Positions 26,984 through 35,208 of a stretch of 64,000 nucleotides of DNA are shown here, piece after piece. Under the pieces are notes generated by a model. It did no database searches and was not told where the DNA came from. It was given only the letters and a program-made list of their open reading frames with translations. Within the stretch, counting starts at the first letter, position 1; each line of letters begins with the position of its first letter. Source of the DNA: Aliiglaciecola lipolytica (GTDB lineage: Bacteria > Pseudomonadota > Gammaproteobacteria > Enterobacterales > Alteromonadaceae); the NCBI RefSeq assembly GCF_018860635.1, contig NZ_JAHKPT010000021.1, positions 218,674-282,673 on the forward strand, given 5' to 3'. The position numbers and the translations under genes are program-made.

Positions 26984-28825
26984 ATGTCTAAAATAATTTG
27001 GTTCTCCGTTCTTTGTTGTCTTAATTTGTCATATGCTATGGCAAGTGAGAGACCAGAAAAACCCAATGTACTGTTAATTCTAACTGATGATTTAGGTTGG
27101 CAAGACGTAAAGCGCTACGATATTGACGAACCTTCTCCATTTGAAACGCCAAATATCGACAAATTGGCCTCGAAGGGGGTGCTCTTTTGGCAGGCGTACT
27201 CGCCAGCAACCACTTGCTCACCTTCACGTGGCGCTATTTTATCGGGTAAACATCCCGTTCGTTTAGAACGAACTGCCGTTAGAGGCGGGCACCCTCCAAT
27301 GCCTTACAACAAAAGCTCGCTTTTGGTTAGCCCGTGGCAAGCAGGCGCTTTGGCTTCTGATGAAATGACGATTGCAGAATCGTTACAAATGAATGGCTAT
27401 AAAACTGGCCACACAGGAAAGTGGCACGTAGGTATTGCTGGAACAGATATACCTTTACCCACGGCGCAAGGATTTGATTTCTCAAAACATGGTTTTGGCG
27501 CGCACAGAAAAATGAAAGATCGTACCAAAGAGTTTTCGACGTCCGATCCTTCCACTCCCTTCTATTTAGACGAAGAAGGCTTTCCGTTTGATGACATCAC
27601 CCAAGACGGGCTTGATTTCATGAACCAGTACAAAGACACCCCGTTCTTTCTATTCTATTCGTCTCGATTAGTGCATACTCCGATACAAACCAGAAGTGAA
27701 GATTTACTGCGTAAATATTATCAAAAATTAGGCGTAGAATATCCTAAAAAAGGAGACGTTTGGGACGAAGCTGGCCAAAAGAATGCCTATTATGCAGCCA
27801 TGGTAGAAATGATAGATTATTACACGGGTTTGCTTATTAAGTATCTTGAAGAAACTGATGATCCAAGATGGCCAGGTCACAAACTAATCGACAACACTTA
27901 TGTTATTTTTACCTCAGATAACGGTGGTATGGAAAGACACACTAAAGAAATTATTACCGATAACTATCCGCTAGATAAAGGGAAAATAAATGCAAAAGAA
28001 GGTGGCGTTCGAGTTCCGCTAATCATAACAGGACCAAATATCGCGGGAAATGTTGAAACCGATGTCATGGTAAATGGCGTGGATTTTTATCCCACAATAC
28101 TAAGTTGGACTGGTGCTAAAAAACAAAATCAACAAATATTGGATGGGGCTGATTTATCGGTTTTACTGGAAAAAGACCCAACTGATTCAACTGTCGTTAT
28201 CGATCCTTGGACTGGGAAAACCAGAGATACAATGATGTGGCATTTCCCAAATAGTTCGATGCAATCTACTTTGCGAGTCGGTGACTATAAACTTATTCGC
28301 CAATACGTTCCTACTGAAGAAAAAGCGACTTTAGAGTTGTATCAACTTTATGAAAACGGTACGAAACGAGTTGATATTGAAGAAGCGAATAATCTTGCCA
28401 GTAAAATGCCTCACAAAGCACAAGAGATGGATAACCTTTTGCAAAAACGATTGGAACAATTAAACGCGCGTTATCCTTTCCTAAACCCGCTGGCAAAAAC
28501 GTCGTTACCTAACAAAAGTAAAGTTCCTACTGTTGTTAAACATGGACGAGACGGTAATACGGTTTGGTTAAAGTATAAAAATAATGGCGCTAAAGTTATT
28601 GGTGCTGAGTTGATCTATACAAAAAATGGTGGAAAACGAGGAGAAGTTTGGGTTCCTCTAAAAATGGCTCTTGATGGCGATAAATTATCAGTAACTTTGC
28701 CAAAAGGAACAACTCACTATGTATTTAATTTGTTTGACGAAAACAATTTCTTAATTAGTTACCCAGAAGCGGGCTATCTGAAAGACACTAAAGTGTTTGC
28801 ACCAAAAGCAATTTCAGTAAACTAA
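26984..28825 (+). CDS. S1-family sulfatase, long form, exported
   Basis: A 613-residue sulfatase. The signal peptide ends near AMA-SE (20), metal ligands are DD 35-36, formylglycine is C78 in CSPSR followed by GAILSGKHP, and GKWHVGIAG and TSDNGGME follow. It belongs to the long-form group with 16662, 25033 and 40058 (shared DLGWQD, TPxxTxGQ-like and ITDNYPLDKGK blocks) but is more diverged. Its C-terminal domain of about 110 residues contains NLFDENNFLI in place of ILIDENNFMV. It is probably co-transcribed with its neighbours on both sides. Confidence 0.92.
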   Translation: MSKIIWFSVLCCLNLSYAMASERPEKPNVLLILTDDLGWQDVKRYDIDEPSPFETPNIDKLASKGVLFWQAYSPATTCSPSRGAILSGKHPVRLERTAVRGGHPPMPYNKSSLLVSPWQAGALASDEMTIAESLQMNGYKTGHTGKWHVGIAGTDIPLPTAQGFDFSKHGFGAHRKMKDRTKEFSTSDPSTPFYLDEEGFPFDDITQDGLDFMNQYKDTPFFLFYSSRLVHTPIQTRSEDLLRKYYQKLGVEYPKKGDVWDEAGQKNAYYAAMVEMIDYYTGLLIKYLEETDDPRWPGHKLIDNTYVIFTSDNGGMERHTKEIITDNYPLDKGKINAKEGGVRVPLIITGPNIAGNVETDVMVNGVDFYPTILSWTGAKKQNQQILDGADLSVLLEKDPTDSTVVIDPWTGKTRDTMMWHFPNSSMQSTLRVGDYKLIRQYVPTEEKATLELYQLYENGTKRVDIEEANNLASKMPHKAQEMDNLLQKRLEQLNARYPFLNPLAKTSLPNKSKVPTVVKHGRDGNTVWLKYKNNGAKVIGAELIYTKNGGKRGEVWVPLKMALDGDKLSVTLPKGTTHYVFNLFDENNFLISYPEAGYLKDTKVFAPKAISVN

Positions 28826-28962
28826 TTTTGATTTTTTGGAGTAACTTGGTGGCGCAAAGCAACGTTAAGCAAAGTGTAAAAAACTTGCTGGTGATAAAGA
28901 TAGGTTTGCTTTTTTGCGGGCTGCCAGGTGCTGATTGAGAATAATGTCATGGAACAAAATCA

Positions 28963-30612
28963 ATGAAATTTAATAGTTTAATACTTTTAGGAATTACGCT
29001 TACACTGGGTATCTCTGGTTGCAGTGTAGCTAAAAAAGCCAGCAACGAAAGTAGCCAAGAAGTTACAATGGCGACGAATTCGGCTAAACAAACCAGTCGC
29101 CCGAATGTTATCGTAATCCTTGCTGATGATATGCGAGCAGGGGTCACGGGGTATGAAGGTCACCCCATCATTAAAACACCTAACATCGATAATCTAGCTG
29201 CCAATGGCACTGTTTTTAACAAAGGCTTTGCAACTAGCGCAGTATGTACGCCTAGTCGTACCAATTTATTAACCGGCTTATATGAAAGACGGCATGGTAT
29301 TAATTTCAATTCTGACAGCAGCATGACAGAAGAGGCTTGGTCTCAAACGTATCCAATGCTGTTAAAGGATGCGGGGTATTTTGTTGGCTGGATAGGCAAA
29401 AACCATACACCTATTGGTAAAAATAAAGCAGGTGAAACTGGCTATAAAAGTGGCGTTATGGATAACAGCTTTGATTATTGGTATGCCAGTCACGGACATT
29501 TAACTTTTTACCCAAAGGATAGAAAGAAACACGCCATTTTTAAAAATGCAAAAGCAGATACGCAAATAGAAATTCTTGAAGAAGGTTTAGATAACTTCAT
29601 GGAGCCTCATGAAGCGTTTAAAGCAGGCTACAACTTTCTCGATAGTCGCCCTAAAGATAAACCGTTTGCTTTAATGATTAACTTTAACGTGCCGCATGCC
29701 AATAGCACAGGCACTATGAAGTTACGTGATACCGATTTAGATCTTTATAAGACCACCTACAGAGACCAATTTGATCAAGTGGAACTGCCTGAAACCTATG
29801 TGGCGAGTAAAGATATAAAAACCCCTAAAATACCTAAAAACGTCTATAACGGTGAATACATTAACGGTTATAGCTATGTTAAAACGCCCAGAGCACTAAG
29901 AGAAAGAAAAATCAGAGAGATGCAAACTATCTCGGGTATCGATAAATTGGTAGGCAAGCTTGTAAAACATTTAGATGAACAAGGCATCGCTGATAACACG
30001 ATTATCGTATTCACCTCTGATCACGGTTTAATGCACGGACAATTTGGCTTAGGTGGCAAGGTTCTGTTGTATGAACCATCGGTACGTGTTCCATTAGTGG
30101 TTTATGATCCAAGACTTAAGCAACATAAAGCGGATGAAAGTAATGAGCTGGTGGCCTTGCTAGATATTGCACCAACCTTATTAGATTTAACCGATACTGA
30201 GATCCCCGAGGAAATGCAGGGACACAGTTTAAAACCTCTAATGCAAGCAGATCCGCAATTAGCTAACAAGACTGTATGGCGACAAGAACTTTTCCTAGAG
30301 AATATGATGACGATTCAAAACTACCCTCGTATGGAAGGTTTACGCACCCATAAATGGAAATATATTCGCTACTTTGATAAGAAAAAAGACCAGTCGTACG
30401 CGAAAATGAGTGTTGCATCGATTAATGGCGAACAGCCTATATATGAAGAGTTATTTGATTTAGAAAATGATCCTCTTGAAATTAACAATGTGATTGCCGA
30501 TCCAATCAATGCTGATGTCGTGCAACGCTTGCGTGAGAAAAATGCGGCCCTTGTTAAAGAGTATCGCGGTGATAAACCATTTAAGACTTATGTTAGCAAA
30601 AAGAGGCGCTAG
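28963..30612 (+). CDS. S1-family sulfatase, lipoprotein, divergent active-site loop
   Basis: A 549-residue sulfatase anchored through a lipobox ISGC (C20). Metal ligands are DD 55-56 and formylglycine is C95 in CTPSR, continuing TNLLTGLYERRHGI. The usual GKWH is GKNH (GWIGKNHTPIG): the Trp is replaced while the catalytic Lys and His stay. The metal site is TSDHGLMHGQFGLGGK, as in N-sulfoglucosamine/iduronate-sulfatase-like branches. The insert about residues 215-300 is longer than in neighbours. A strong terminator ends this run. It may act on a different sulfate position or sugar from its neighbours. Confidence 0.91.
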   Translation: MKFNSLILLGITLTLGISGCSVAKKASNESSQEVTMATNSAKQTSRPNVIVILADDMRAGVTGYEGHPIIKTPNIDNLAANGTVFNKGFATSAVCTPSRTNLLTGLYERRHGINFNSDSSMTEEAWSQTYPMLLKDAGYFVGWIGKNHTPIGKNKAGETGYKSGVMDNSFDYWYASHGHLTFYPKDRKKHAIFKNAKADTQIEILEEGLDNFMEPHEAFKAGYNFLDSRPKDKPFALMINFNVPHANSTGTMKLRDTDLDLYKTTYRDQFDQVELPETYVASKDIKTPKIPKNVYNGEYINGYSYVKTPRALRERKIREMQTISGIDKLVGKLVKHLDEQGIADNTIIVFTSDHGLMHGQFGLGGKVLLYEPSVRVPLVVYDPRLKQHKADESNELVALLDIAPTLLDLTDTEIPEEMQGHSLKPLMQADPQLANKTVWRQELFLENMMTIQNYPRMEGLRTHKWKYIRYFDKKKDQSYAKMSVASINGEQPIYEELFDLENDPLEINNVIADPINADVVQRLREKNAALVKEYRGDKPFKTYVSKKRR

Positions 30613-30715
30613 CCATCGCAAGGTTTTTTAACTGCATAACAATTGCATTAATTAACAGCTAATCGGCGGTTAAATTAACCAAAGTGTTACAGTCCATGTG
30701 TCACAGCAACATCAT

Positions 30716-30745
30716 AAAAAAGCGAACCTTAAGGTTCGCTTTTTT
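30716..30745. terminator. Strong bidirectional-type terminator
   Basis: A perfect palindrome AGCGAACCTTAAGGTTCGCT is flanked by A and T runs (30716-30745), about 100 bp after the sulfatase stop. It isolates the 25033-30612 run from the next unit. Confidence 0.9.
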
Positions 30746-30813
30746 GTTTTTATCCAACCAATTCTAAAAGCACATGTATTGTTCTATAAACAACTTGTGT
30801 TACAAGTTATTTA

Positions 30814-30847
30814 CAATATAGAATGATATTTCAAATATAAAACATTG
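30814..30847. promoter_or_regulatory. Locus-wide AT-rich element before sulfatase/GH29 unit
   Basis: CAATATAGAATG followed by ATATTTC and AAATATAAAACATTG. It differs from the copy at 22723 at only a few positions over 33 bp, without gaps. It is the only obvious signal in the short promoter of the 30946-33991 unit. Confidence 0.55.
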
Positions 30848-30945
30848 GTGTTGGCTAGGATATTCCAAATCTACGCTCAAAATGCATGTTTTTAACTAGA
30901 TTTTTATCGATTGATTGCGACACTAAACTTAGAAGGCGGATTATT

Positions 30946-32430
30946 TTGAATTTACGGTATGCGTTTGTATTTATGTTATTTGCATCAATTTGCAGTGATG
31001 TAAGTGCAAAACCACTGGACAAAAATTTGTTAGCATCCAGACCAAACATCATTTTGGTCATGACAGATGACCAAGGATTAGGGGATCTTTCCTTTACGGG
31101 CAATGAACTTTTAAACACGCCAAATATTGATAGTTTTGCCACCAACGCTGTGCGTTTTAACGACTTTCAAGTAAGTCCTACTTGCGCTCCTACACGCGCA
31201 GCGTTAATGAGTGGTCTACCACCTTTTAAAGTGGGGGTTACCCATACCATATTTCAGCGGGAGCGCTTGGCTCCTGATGTTTATACCATGCCTCAGGCAC
31301 TGCAATCTGCAGGATACCAAACGGGATTGTTTGGCAAGTGGCATTTGGGCGACGAACCGCAATATTTACCGCAAGCTCGTGGTTTTGACGAGGTGCTAAT
31401 GCATGGTGCTGGCGGAATTGGCCAAACTCACCTAGGAGATTTCCCTCCTAATAAAGATAATTTGTATTTTGACAATGTATTGCTTCACAACGACAAAATT
31501 GTACAGACCAAAGGTTTCTGTACTGATGTGTTTTTTTCTGCAGCATTAGCTTGGATAAAAAAGCAGCACTCTGCAAAACAGCCATACTTCGCTTACGTTT
31601 CACTTAATGCACCCCATGCTCCTTATATAGCGCCTGAAAGTTATAAAAAACGGTTTTTAGAAGCTGGATATGATCAGAAAACCGCTGGCCGTTATGGGAT
31701 GATCGAGAACATTGATGATAACGTCGGGCGCTTAATGTCGAAATTAGACGAGTGGGGCGCATTAGATAATACGTTAATCATTTTTATGACCGATAATGGC
31801 ATGTCAATGCCACCTATGGTTCACAACGGCAAACAGCTCATTCCATTCAATGCTGGATTAAAAGGTCGAAAAAACTCTGCCTATCAAGGCGGAACTAAGG
31901 TTCCCATGTATTGGCAGTGGAAAGGTGTACTAGATAAAAATATTGATATTAATGGGCTGACTGCTCACATTGATCTTTATCCGACATTAACGCAATTAGC
32001 CGGTGCGACCTTACCTGAAAATATGCAGCAGCTTGATGGGCGCTCGTTAATACCCTTATTAAATAGCCCTAAAGCCCAATGGGATGATCGTAAGCTCTTT
32101 ATACATATTGGGCGCTGGAAAGCGGGTGAGATGGAAGCCGCAAAATACGGTAAATATGCGGTACGAACACAGCAATGGCGGTTCGTTAATAATAAAGAAC
32201 TTTACGACGTGAATGCCGACCATGGAGAAAGCCAAAACCTAGCATCTATGTATCCTAAAGTCGTGAACAATCTGCGTAATGCGTATGAACAATGGTGGGA
32301 TGCAAGTGTTCCTTTAATGATTAATGAAGGTCTTCCTAAGGTGGAAGAGGCCGATTTTCCCCTCGTTATTCGATACAACAAACAGCTAAAGGAAACTGGA
32401 ATCCCATTTTGGAGTCCAAATGAATTATAA
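30946..32430 (+). CDS. S1-family sulfatase, exported
   Basis: A sulfatase of 494 residues from a TTG start at 30946, chosen because GAAGGCGG precedes it and a normal signal peptide (AFVFMLFASICSDVSA) follows. An ATG at 30886 would add 20 residues but lacks a ribosome site. Metal ligands are DD 41-42, formylglycine is C80 in CAPTR, and GKWHLGDEP, NAPHAPY and MTDNGMSMP follow. The shared HTxxxRE-like and HGAGGIGQ segments make it a relative of the sulfatase at 7173, without the C-terminal extension of that gene. Its last 11 bp overlap the start of the GH29 gene. Confidence 0.91.
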   Translation: MNLRYAFVFMLFASICSDVSAKPLDKNLLASRPNIILVMTDDQGLGDLSFTGNELLNTPNIDSFATNAVRFNDFQVSPTCAPTRAALMSGLPPFKVGVTHTIFQRERLAPDVYTMPQALQSAGYQTGLFGKWHLGDEPQYLPQARGFDEVLMHGAGGIGQTHLGDFPPNKDNLYFDNVLLHNDKIVQTKGFCTDVFFSAALAWIKKQHSAKQPYFAYVSLNAPHAPYIAPESYKKRFLEAGYDQKTAGRYGMIENIDDNVGRLMSKLDEWGALDNTLIIFMTDNGMSMPPMVHNGKQLIPFNAGLKGRKNSAYQGGTKVPMYWQWKGVLDKNIDINGLTAHIDLYPTLTQLAGATLPENMQQLDGRSLIPLLNSPKAQWDDRKLFIHIGRWKAGEMEAAKYGKYAVRTQQWRFVNNKELYDVNADHGESQNLASMYPKVVNNLRNAYEQWWDASVPLMINEGLPKVEEADFPLVIRYNKQLKETGIPFWSPNEL

Positions 32431-33991
32431 AAAAACAGCTAAATTCACGTATTTAACTATCTTAATCTGGTGCTGTCAGAGCGTTTTAGCTGGCTGCGCC
32501 AATGGATTAAACGACAATCAAACTGATACCGATAAAAACAATAAGCTAATAGCGGCAAATTGGCAGTCTATGGCCGAAAACTATCAGGTACCAGAATGGT
32601 TTGTGGATGGCAAAATAGGTATTTGGACACATTGGGGGATACCTTCAGCGATAGATGAAAATCGACCCCATGATGGTTCTCATTATGGACGCAGAATGTA
32701 CGGCACAGAAGGCTTTATAACACCGTCTAAAAATCCTCAACGAGATATGCAAACCACGGCTACGCTCACCCAGTGGCATACTAAACGATATGGACATCCC
32801 TCAGAGTTTGGCTACGAAAAATTCATTCCATCTTTTAAAGCTGAAAACTGGGATCCTGAGGGGTTAGTTAAATTTTTTAAACAAAATGGCGCTCGTTTTA
32901 TTATGCCCGTGGCAACCCATCATGATAATTTCGATATGTACGACTCATCTCACCCATGGAACGCGGTAGATATGGGACCTAAAAGAGACACGATCCAAGA
33001 ATGGAAAGATGCAGCAACTAAGTATGGACTTAAATTTGGTGTGTCTACACATTTATATTGGGCACCAAGGTTTTTTAATGCAGCCAGACAATATCAAAAA
33101 CCGAATACCTTAGAATGGCAACTCTTTGCAATGGACTATCACCCAACAGAATTTGCATCGCAGCAGACTTGGAACAAACATTGGTTTGAACGCAGCTGGG
33201 AATTAATCGAAAAGTACGATCCAGATATGTTTAACAATGACTCACCATATCCTTCAGATGAATTTGGCGATGTCTCTGGTGTTGCTTTGTTTTCTGATTT
33301 TATCAATCGTGATTTGTTAGAAAATAACGGTAAACAAACTCGGGTACTTTCATTTAAAGACGCAAAAAAAGATAAGGCTGCTTTTACTTACAATCTTGAA
33401 CGGGGAATGTTTGGTGAAATACAAACTCACCCCTGGATGTGGGCGACAGATGTTTCGGGTAACTGGTTTTATCGCAAAAATTTAATCACCAAAATGAGCG
33501 TGCCGGTTTTACTGGGTAACGCGGTTGATGCCATTAGTAAAAATGGCGTGGTAATGATGAACGTAGCATTGCGTGGTGACGGCACTTTACCAGAAGAGCA
33601 AGCGGCCTATATTCGTGCTTTTGGAGATTGGATTAACATTAATGGTGAAGGTATTTATGCTACTCGACCATGGAAGATTTTTGGTGAAGGTCCATTAAAG
33701 ATCGTTACTAAGCGAGCGGGCGAAAACTTAAAAGCCTTTTCTGCTCAAGATATTCGCTTTACCTATAAGGATAATATTTTATTTGCTTTTGTACTGGCTC
33801 CACCTGAAAACGATATTCAAATCAAAGCATTGAAAAACGCTGGACTGTTAAACAAAAATATTCAATCAATATCGATGCTTGGTTCGGATGAAAAGATTCA
33901 CTGGCACAGGAATAAAAATGGGCTGACTATAAAGTTACCTGAAACTTTACCTCAACAACCCGTTATTGGATTTAAAATTTTACTGGACTAA
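32420..33991 (+). CDS. GH29-type alpha-L-fucosidase, lipoprotein
   Basis: A 523-residue lipoprotein (lipobox LAGC, C26) with the GH29 fold: WFVDGKIGIWTHWGIPS (60-76), GARFIMPVATHHDNFDMYDS (two-His segment), and FGVSTHLYWA. The expected nucleophile falls at D274 in KYDPDMFNNDSPYP. The classic WFDG is replaced by FNNDSP, as in a distinct branch of GH29. The fucosidase C-terminal beta domain follows. Translation is coupled to the preceding sulfatase by an 11-bp overlap, a direct hint that the two act on the same oligosaccharide. An activity other than fucosidase within the clan is possible. Confidence 0.88.
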   Translation: MNYKKTAKFTYLTILIWCCQSVLAGCANGLNDNQTDTDKNNKLIAANWQSMAENYQVPEWFVDGKIGIWTHWGIPSAIDENRPHDGSHYGRRMYGTEGFITPSKNPQRDMQTTATLTQWHTKRYGHPSEFGYEKFIPSFKAENWDPEGLVKFFKQNGARFIMPVATHHDNFDMYDSSHPWNAVDMGPKRDTIQEWKDAATKYGLKFGVSTHLYWAPRFFNAARQYQKPNTLEWQLFAMDYHPTEFASQQTWNKHWFERSWELIEKYDPDMFNNDSPYPSDEFGDVSGVALFSDFINRDLLENNGKQTRVLSFKDAKKDKAAFTYNLERGMFGEIQTHPWMWATDVSGNWFYRKNLITKMSVPVLLGNAVDAISKNGVVMMNVALRGDGTLPEEQAAYIRAFGDWININGEGIYATRPWKIFGEGPLKIVTKRAGENLKAFSAQDIRFTYKDNILFAFVLAPPENDIQIKALKNAGLLNKNIQSISMLGSDEKIHWHRNKNGLTIKLPETLPQQPVIGFKILLD

Positions 33992-33995
33992 CCGA

Positions 33996-34030
33996 GCAAA
34001 GTTAAAGTGCCAGTGACACTTTAACTTTGC
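33996..34030 (+). terminator. Rho-independent terminator after GH29 gene
   Basis: A 14-bp perfect stem GCAAAGTTAAAGTG / CACTTTAACTTTGC (33996-34009, 34017-34030) is followed by ATTTTT, five bases after the stop. It may also serve the convergent IclR gene. Confidence 0.88.
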
Positions 34031-34063
34031 ATTTTTGTGTTGCCTTAGACAGTCTTGCGTTTA

Positions 34064-34846
34064 CTAGAACCCACTGTAGGTTTGCGCCAATTCAGAAAGT
34101 TCAGCTGCTGCTTCTCGCACATAAGATTCGGTTTCTGAAAGGCTTAAGGAAATACCTTTTTCTACAATATAAGGTACCGTTATACAGGCAATCACTTCTT
34201 TACTTTTTCCAAGAAAGATCGGAAAAGACAAATCGATTAAGCCTGAAACGATTGGACTTTTCGACCTAGCATGGCCTTTACTTAATATCCGCTCAATTAA
34301 TTCTTCACATTCTTCTCTGTTAAAGTCGTTATCCGTTTTTTCAAATATACTGAGGGATTCTTCTCTTGCTTTCTCAGGCATATAGGATAAAAGAACTCTA
34401 CCTGAGCCGGTTTTATATAGGTCAAGATGATGTCCCACTCGAACCGATAAACCTACAATAGCTGGGCTCTGTACTCTGGCGATAACTACCATATGCTGTT
34501 GGTTTGCAACTGCTATATGACAAGATTGTTTAATATCGCCAGATAGCTTGTGCATCACTGGAAATGCCGCTTCCACCAAAGTCCCAACAGGAGGTACTTT
34601 CATTCCTAAATCAAATAATTTATTGGTTATATGGAATGAGTCACTGCCTTCGTTCCTGGATAGATAACCTCGATGTTCCAATGCTGAAATCATTCTATAT
34701 ATTTCACTTTTAGAGCGCTCTAAAGTAGTCGAGATTTTGGCAAGGGACATAGGTTCTTTCACTTCCGCCAATAGCTCTAATATTTCAAAACCTTTTTCTA
34801 GGGCAGGAGCAGAATAACTTCGTTTCTTTTTCTCTTTCTCTTCCAT
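34064..34846 (-). CDS. IclR-family transcriptional regulator
   Basis: A 260-residue IclR-family regulator and the only transcription factor in the window. The winged helix-turn-helix spans about residues 14-72 (ALEKGFEILELLAEV, then SLAKISTTLERSKSEIYRMI). The effector domain follows, with the typical GSGRVLLSYMP and SPIVSGLIDLSFPIF segments. It faces the TonB receptor at 35209 across a 360-bp spacer that holds AT-rich half-sites resembling the locus-wide element. IclR proteins often sense sugar-acid intermediates such as KDG or fuconate-type compounds, so a pathway intermediate is a reasonable effector here. This is inference. Confidence 0.92.
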   Translation of the reverse strand: MEEKEKKKRSYSAPALEKGFEILELLAEVKEPMSLAKISTTLERSKSEIYRMISALEHRGYLSRNEGSDSFHITNKLFDLGMKVPPVGTLVEAAFPVMHKLSGDIKQSCHIAVANQQHMVVIARVQSPAIVGLSVRVGHHLDLYKTGSGRVLLSYMPEKAREESLSIFEKTDNDFNREECEELIERILSKGHARSKSPIVSGLIDLSFPIFLGKSKEVIACITVPYIVEKGISLSLSETESYVREAAAELSELAQTYSGF

Positions 34847-35208
34847 CTAAAGAACAACCTCTAATTTATTTTGTATATAATATAGTGTTTCATATTAAGT
34901 TAATGGTCAATACTCATTCTTGTTTACTAGGTAAGATTGTTAACGAAGCATTAACTATTTACTCAAAATTTAAACCATTTATCTTCTGAAAAAGCGCAAT
35001 TAAATGATTAAGTCGCTAAAAAACACTTTTTTCCCACAATAAATGCTGTTCAATAGGGTTCTCTAACCTGTTGTTAATTAGATGTTTTATTTTTATTGCT
35101 AAATCATCTAAAAAAAATAACAAAAAATGCTGTTTTAAATGTGAAACATTGTTTACCATGTAAATATTACGTAAATTGATGAACGAAATTTATACAGGGG
35201 ATAGCATA
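34847..35208. promoter_or_regulatory. Divergent promoter region of IclR regulator and TonB receptor
   Basis: In this 362-bp spacer, TATAATATAGTGTTTCATATT (read in two pieces across 34875-34895) lies just upstream of the regulator. TTTTAAATGTGAAAC with ATTGTTTACC (35132-35157) lies about 50 bp before the receptor start. Both share the ATATRAAAC / GTTTCATAT half-site with the other elements. AGGGGA seven bases before 35209 is the receptor ribosome site. No gene is present. Confidence 0.5.
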
